Shown piece by piece: positions 34,547 to 39,005 of a stretch of DNA of 39,005 bases. The notes beneath the pieces were generated by a model. The model had not been told where the DNA came from and made no database searches. It was given only the letters and a program-made list of their open reading frames with translations. Each line of letters opens with the position of its first letter. The first letter of the stretch is position 1. A program made the position numbers and the translations under genes. Source of the DNA: Candidatus Sumerlaeaceae bacterium (GTDB lineage: Bacteria > Sumerlaeota > Sumerlaeia > Sumerlaeales > Sumerlaeaceae); the NCBI GenBank assembly GCA_026418615.1, contig JAOAAY010000036.1, positions 1 to 39,005 on the forward strand, in the 5' to 3' direction.

Positions 34547-36739
34547 ATGGCGAAGGAAAAGAAATTAATCAAGGTCAGCAGCCGCCCGAAAGGGCCAAGT
34601 CCTAATTCGTCCGCTGTCGCGGCGGCACTGGGAGTTTCCAACCTTGATGATTCGCAGAAAGGCTTTTGTGCGGAGCGCGAGAAAGCAGTCCGGTTGCTGG
34701 CGCCTGCCGGGTGCGGCAAGACAAGGTCGCTGCTCTGGCGTTGCCTGGCACAGGCACAAGCGGCTTCAGAAGGCGAAATCACGCGCTTCCTAGTCTTCAC
34801 ATTTACTCGGGCAGCCCGTGACGAACTCCGCGACCGCCTCAAGCATGACCCGCAGTTGCGCGCTGTGCGGTCAGTGGTGGATGTTACCACACTAAACTCG
34901 TGGGGATTCCGGTATCTGAAAAATCGCATGCACAACCCACGACTTGTAACCACCTCTCAGGACCGATACTTCACCATGACAAACCTGTTGCAGCCCGTCT
35001 GGCAGGGACACACCAAGGTGAAAGAGGCCATGACCGATAATCACAGAAAACAGCGCGCGGCGCGCCAGTTGATGGACCTCATGGACATCATCAAGGGGCT
35101 TGGATACCGCCACGATCTGCACCGCGAGTACAATGCCTACGAGAAGCACACTGAGTGGCTCGCGACGCACGGCATGGGAAAACATGTTGTGAGTATGCTG
35201 AAGCAACTTGACGATCTTGAGATCGTGGACCTGCAGGCCAGCAAACCCGCGCCTGTCCGCCAAGCATTTAACAATTTCCACGGGTTTTGGTGCGACGCCA
35301 TCACCAGGATGTACGAGAGCGCCATGCTCACTCTTGAAGATCAGAAATACTGGGCATGCATTGACCTCGAAAATGCGGCGGCGGGCCGGCGGTTCACAAC
35401 GGGCATGCACCGCTACCATCATATCCTCGTTGACGAGTTTCAGGACATTAACACGCTGGACCTAAATCTCCTAAAAGCCATCGCGGCGGTAAACCGGTGC
35501 GACCTGACGATCGTCGGTGATGACGACCAAGCCATCTATGAGTGGCGAGGTGCAACGCCCGAGTTCATTCTGACACCCGACAAGCATATCTCCCCTGGCT
35601 ATGTGAGTCATATCCTAGAGGTTAATTATCGATCTCCCAGGAATGTGGTCGAACTGTCACAAAGGCTTATTAAGCACAACAAGAGGCGTGTTCATAAATC
35701 AGTGGTACCGGTCTCAATGTCAAATGCGCAGATCGAGGTGCTGCTGATGCCGACGCTGGAGGAGTCCGTTGAATACTGCCGGACTCTTGTGAAACAGTTG
35801 CTCGAGGATGAGAACATCCAGAACATAGCGCTCATCGGCCGCAAACGAAGTCAGATCATTCCTTACCAGATCGTCTTCGCTAGCGACGATGTCCCTTTTT
35901 ACGCTGCAGAGGACCTGCATGTACTGTTGAGCGATGCATTTGACGATTTGAAGCAGATGCTCTTGTTAAAGGCTAAGGCGGACCAGCCGTTGCCATTTGG
36001 TCCAGATCCGGTCGAGAGCCTGCTAAAAATTTGCGACAAGGTGAAGCGCTATCCGCTCAACAAGAGCGACCGGGGGAAACTGAAAGCACATCTTCTGGCT
36101 GCTCGCCCTCGGACGCTCAAGGATGCAGTGGAGCACCTATACACTTACACAGGGCCTTTGAAGGGTGAAAATGTTGGAGGGGCTATGGCGCGCATCTTCT
36201 ATGTTGCGGTCAGGACAGTTCTGGCAGCGAAGTCGGTTGCTGATTCGATCCGGGCAATCAGCCAGCATTTTGAAGGTTTGCAGAAGGATTACGGGAAGTC
36301 ACTGGACGATGTGTTCTACACTGATCCTCCATTTCTGTACCTGAGCGAGTATGCCGAGCGCTACGGCGAAGACTTCGCGGCGTTCTACCAAGATATCGAG
36401 AAGGCTATTGCGACGCTGGCACGAATTCCCCCTGCCGAAGACGACGAGCAAGTCGAGGACGATTCCTGGAAGCGCCCATTGCACCTGATGACCGCTCTCA
36501 GAGCGAAGGGCAAAGAGTTCGACGCTGTCATTCTGCTGGATGTGAATGCGGGCATCTGGCCAAGCAAGTTGGCTGAGACCGAAGAAGACTTGGAGGCGGA
36601 ACGGCGGCTTTTCTATGTGGCTTTTACGCGAGCCCGGAAGCGCATCACGCTGCTTGTGGACGAGAGGGTACTTGGCGAGCATATGGCACCTAGCCCATAC
36701 ATTCAGGAGATGGGCCTGAGCATCCAAGGCCTAGATTAG
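34547..36739 (+). CDS. UvrD/Rep-family superfamily 1A DNA helicase
   Basis: 730 aa. Helicase motifs in order: Walker A APAGCGKT (52-59), FTFTRAARDELRDRL (Ia), LVDEFQDIN (II, DEFQD at 296-300), GDDDQAIYEWRGA (III, 324-336), NYRSP (IV), ALRAKGKEFDAVILLDV (V) and RLFYVAFTRARKRI (VI) near the C-terminus. A roughly 160-residue insert between Ia and II and the lysine-rich N-terminus differ from housekeeping UvrD, and the size fits accessory or defence helicases. The gene is less GC-rich and uses more A/T-ending codons than the genes before 34190, suggesting acquisition. It has no strong ribosome site. Repeat clusters lie on both sides. It converges on a nuclease-helicase gene. Confidence 0.9.
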   Translation: MAKEKKLIKVSSRPKGPSPNSSAVAAALGVSNLDDSQKGFCAEREKAVRLLAPAGCGKTRSLLWRCLAQAQAASEGEITRFLVFTFTRAARDELRDRLKHDPQLRAVRSVVDVTTLNSWGFRYLKNRMHNPRLVTTSQDRYFTMTNLLQPVWQGHTKVKEAMTDNHRKQRAARQLMDLMDIIKGLGYRHDLHREYNAYEKHTEWLATHGMGKHVVSMLKQLDDLEIVDLQASKPAPVRQAFNNFHGFWCDAITRMYESAMLTLEDQKYWACIDLENAAAGRRFTTGMHRYHHILVDEFQDINTLDLNLLKAIAAVNRCDLTIVGDDDQAIYEWRGATPEFILTPDKHISPGYVSHILEVNYRSPRNVVELSQRLIKHNKRRVHKSVVPVSMSNAQIEVLLMPTLEESVEYCRTLVKQLLEDENIQNIALIGRKRSQIIPYQIVFASDDVPFYAAEDLHVLLSDAFDDLKQMLLLKAKADQPLPFGPDPVESLLKICDKVKRYPLNKSDRGKLKAHLLAARPRTLKDAVEHLYTYTGPLKGENVGGAMARIFYVAVRTVLAAKSVADSIRAISQHFEGLQKDYGKSLDDVFYTDPPFLYLSEYAERYGEDFAAFYQDIEKAIATLARIPPAEDDEQVEDDSWKRPLHLMTALRAKGKEFDAVILLDVNAGIWPSKLAETEEDLEAERRLFYVAFTRARKRITLLVDERVLGEHMAPSPYIQEMGLSIQGLD

Positions 36740-36821
36740 GTCCGTGGGACTGTATTGCAACCGACTCCCACCGACGGCATATGGATGGATGATGCTGCTT
36801 TCCAGAAAGAACAGGGACGGA

Positions 36822-36885
36822 CTCCATTCGGCGACGGGACATCGTCACATCGGAAACGGTTGATGCACATTCGGGAACGGTTGAT
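36822..36885. repeat. Right cluster of three 16-bp repeats downstream of the UvrD helicase gene
   Basis: CTCCATTCGGCGACGG (36822-36837), GTCACATCGGAAACGG (36844-36859, identical to the left copy at 34284) and GCACATTCGGGAACGG (36865-36880), in the same orientation as the left cluster and 21-22 bp apart. They lie between two convergent genes, where promoter control is unlikely. Confidence 0.8.
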
Positions 36886-36986
36886 TAAATGCGTGTCGGC
36901 GCGCGGGGTTTTGTAACTTGGGCTCGATCTTAAACGGCGAGCGCATGACTGGAAATTTTTCAACCGCCCAAGATTTCCCCTCCAAA

Positions 36987-38999
36987 TCAGGCCAGCACGG
37001 GGATTCCGCTGTCTTTCAACAACTTGAAGGTTTGGTCATAGAACACTGGCTTACGAGTTGGATCGGTACTATCACCCGATGGCACGAAAATGACCATTCC
37101 TTGCCGAGCACGTGTCAGTAAAACTCGGTAGGCATTTAAAAGGTAGCGGCGATTGTCCTCTTTGCGGATCTTCTGCCATTTGTCACCACGGAAGTTGTGG
37201 TAACTCCACTCAGATCCTGTGAAGCGCAAGTCACCATCCCATGCTACACAAACCCAGTCGAGTTCTAGGCCCTGCACTTGGAATTCCGTGGCAGCATCCT
37301 CCAGGTAGAAACTCGAACGCGTGTCCGTCGGATCATTGAGGAAGTAATGGATTGGGTTCACGTCCACTCGAACATCAATTGCATGCGGCTTGAGCCGTAG
37401 TGCCTTTGATGAGGTTACCATGCCGTAGCGTTCACTTCCTCTCGCCCGTGAGCGAATCCAAGACTTTGCCGCATTAAGGTCACGCGTTACCACAAGGGGA
37501 TAACGATCCGCAAGCCGGTCGAACATTTCATGCGCCAAGCAAAAATTTAAGTCCAACAAGGCCTTCACAAAAGAGGATACATGTTCAGCCCTGAAGGAGC
37601 GCATCGAAACAGCCAAATGAAGACAGTCTTCGAACTTTACGTTTCTTTGCCGGCGAGCGACTTCCACTGCCCGTCCGGCACAATACTCACTGTCAGTCAG
37701 TCGAGACGAAATGTGCATGGTCCAGTGTCCAAAATGCGCTCGGACTGCATCGAGCCATGCCTCAATGCCCGCTTCACCAGTGTTGATCTCTTGACCACCG
37801 CCAACAAGGCACACAATCACCGACCAATCGGTGTGGCGATCCATGTACCGAATGAGGAACTCAGGCTCTGAACATGCGAAGTTCGGCCGATTCTTTTTTC
37901 GGCGCATAAAGTCAACCGTCTTGATGTGATTCCATGCTCGCTGTGCCTCGTCAAAGATTACGACATGCTCTACTGGCGCCGATTCTCCGACCAAAGCCTC
38001 ATCTCGAAAATGGTGGACGTTTTGAATGAAGGCTTTAACCCTCTCGCGAATCTCGCCTTTCCTGACCTTATTGCCATTTCCCTTTTGGCGCGCATGCTCA
38101 TCCCGAGTTAGTGCCTCCCGCAAGACTTCTACGAGCGGCCCATTACCTGACAAAAAAACAGCGGATGAAGACTCAGTGTGCAGTTGACGTTGCGTGGCAA
38201 GATTCAGCCCAACCAGCGTCTTTCCTGCTCCGGGGACGCCTGTAACGAAACAGATCGCCTTTCGTTTGGATCGACGGGCTTCCTCCACAATTGTTTCCAA
38301 GCGGGCAGACGTGATGCGCAGATTCTCTGCACCAGCGTCATACCGTGCAATAGCATCGACTGAGTGGTGTGCATAAAGGGCTCGCGCAGCCTCAACGATC
38401 GTCGGAGTTGGTTTGTAGCCCGATTCAATCCACTCGTGGCTGTCCACAACGGTCCCAGAAATCGAACGGAGACTCTTCTCTATTACCATACGCAGTCCTA
38501 GCGCATTAGCGCGCACAGGTCTGTATACATTGTCCCAGTCAGGCACCAGTTCCAGCGGTGTCGAGAGAGTAGCCTCAGTAGCGACCACTATAGGCACGAT
38601 TGGGACATGATGGCTACCCTCGTGGAAGTTTTTCAGATCAAGCGCGTAGTCCCAAACCTGTTCAATCGCGGCCCTATCAAACTGCCTCGCACCTACCTTG
38701 AACTCCACCACGAACACGACTGGGCCAATGATAAGCACGGCGTCAATCCTGCGCCCCATGCGCGGGATGCAAAACTCGAGGTACAACATACCAGCCTGAT
38801 CGGCGAGGGAGGACTTAAGGATCCCGATTTCCTGTTGCCACGCTCCCGTTTCCGTATCGCGGATGCATCCAGCGGAGTTCTGCGCCAGTTGCCCGATGAT
38901 GGTTGCGGGGGCGGTGCATAGGAAATTCTGAATCGAGTCAGCATAATATGCACGTGACGAGGCTGAGAGCGTCAGGACTTGTGGATCAATCGTGCTCAT
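36987..38999 (-). CDS. PD-(D/E)XK nuclease-DUF2075 helicase fusion (Schlafen-3-like ATPase)
   Basis: 670 aa. Residues 50-125 have a PD-(D/E)XK-type core: Glu57 (WQQEIGILK), Asp86 (GRRIDAVL), Glu99-x-Lys101 (VFVVEFKVG) and Q113-V-W-D-Y. Residues 248-670 are a DUF2075-type helicase domain with Walker A TGVPGAGKT (253-261), Walker B VIFDEAQRAW (347-356), a glycine-rich VGGGQEIN sensor region and a C-terminal RRYLLNAYRVLLTRARQG (motif VI). Full length: the ATG at 38999 is six bases from the window end, so its promoter is not visible. GC content is lower than in the left part of the window. Nuclease-helicase fusions of this type occur in defence islands; here the neighbour is a UvrD helicase on the opposite strand. 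Biological role not shown. Confidence 0.88.
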   Translation of the reverse strand: MSTIDPQVLTLSASSRAYYADSIQNFLCTAPATIIGQLAQNSAGCIRDTETGAWQQEIGILKSSLADQAGMLYLEFCIPRMGRRIDAVLIIGPVVFVVEFKVGARQFDRAAIEQVWDYALDLKNFHEGSHHVPIVPIVVATEATLSTPLELVPDWDNVYRPVRANALGLRMVIEKSLRSISGTVVDSHEWIESGYKPTPTIVEAARALYAHHSVDAIARYDAGAENLRITSARLETIVEEARRSKRKAICFVTGVPGAGKTLVGLNLATQRQLHTESSSAVFLSGNGPLVEVLREALTRDEHARQKGNGNKVRKGEIRERVKAFIQNVHHFRDEALVGESAPVEHVVIFDEAQRAWNHIKTVDFMRRKKNRPNFACSEPEFLIRYMDRHTDWSVIVCLVGGGQEINTGEAGIEAWLDAVRAHFGHWTMHISSRLTDSEYCAGRAVEVARRQRNVKFEDCLHLAVSMRSFRAEHVSSFVKALLDLNFCLAHEMFDRLADRYPLVVTRDLNAAKSWIRSRARGSERYGMVTSSKALRLKPHAIDVRVDVNPIHYFLNDPTDTRSSFYLEDAATEFQVQGLELDWVCVAWDGDLRFTGSEWSYHNFRGDKWQKIRKEDNRRYLLNAYRVLLTRARQGMVIFVPSGDSTDPTRKPVFYDQTFKLLKDSGIPVLA

Positions 39000-39005
39000 G
39001 TTGAG

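Overview
The window is a 39 kb piece of a GC-rich bacterial chromosome with closely packed genes on both strands and no rRNA, tRNA or CRISPR that I can see. Housekeeping genes are complete (ilvD, argD-argF, ruvB, truB, bioD, an nfo-type endonuclease IV, glycerate kinase). Several exported proteins carry Sec signals, and one protein is related to LpxL-type lipid acyltransferases, which suggests a Gram-negative cell. Interspersed GC-rich repeats around a GxxExxY gene, B12-radical-SAM proteins and many unfamiliar secreted proteins are reminiscent of uncultivated PVC-like or Sumerlaeota-like lineages. That placement is an impression from style only, not a demonstrated assignment.

Layout: 1-1067 is a repeat-rich stretch enclosing a small GxxExxY PD-(D/E)XK gene. 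1068-3267 holds ilvD and an OsmC-family gene. 3274-5204 has a soluble PAS histidine kinase divergent from a nitroreductase. 5217-7387 (minus) encodes an unrecognised 481-aa protein followed by a HAD phosphatase. 7569-9084 (plus) is a tight set: pterin carbinolamine dehydratase, rhodanese, bioD. 9068-11284 (minus) is a B12-radical-SAM protein plus an ABC-2 permease. 11413-14244 (plus) is a pair of paralogous membrane proteins and a serine/alanine-glyoxylate-type aminotransferase, closed by a strong hairpin. 14455-17553 (minus) carries argD-argF and a cupredoxin-like exported protein. ruvB follows on plus, then a 487-aa exported protein on minus.

The most unusual part is 20391-25453 (minus), a compact four-gene operon. 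It encodes a LarA-type nickel racemase homologue, a threonine-synthase-like PLP enzyme fused to a C-terminal acyl carrier protein domain, an AMP-forming ligase and an LpxL-like acyltransferase. The two downstream junctions overlap. Together they look like an uncharacterised pathway in which a substrate is adenylated, tethered to the carrier, modified by the PLP enzyme and possibly passed to a lipid or other acceptor. An MsmX/UgpC-type ABC ATPase diverges from it behind a recognisable promoter.

26980-32193 contains a duplicated gene start, small membrane and secreted proteins, truB, a DUF4203-like protein and glycerate kinase. 32194-33275 holds no intact gene but shows a decayed reading frame. 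The right end (34245-38999) is visibly less GC-rich and looks acquired. It has a UvrD-family helicase gene bracketed by two clusters of three 16-bp repeats, converging on a PD-(D/E)XK-DUF2075 nuclease-helicase, a plausible defence or mobile module.
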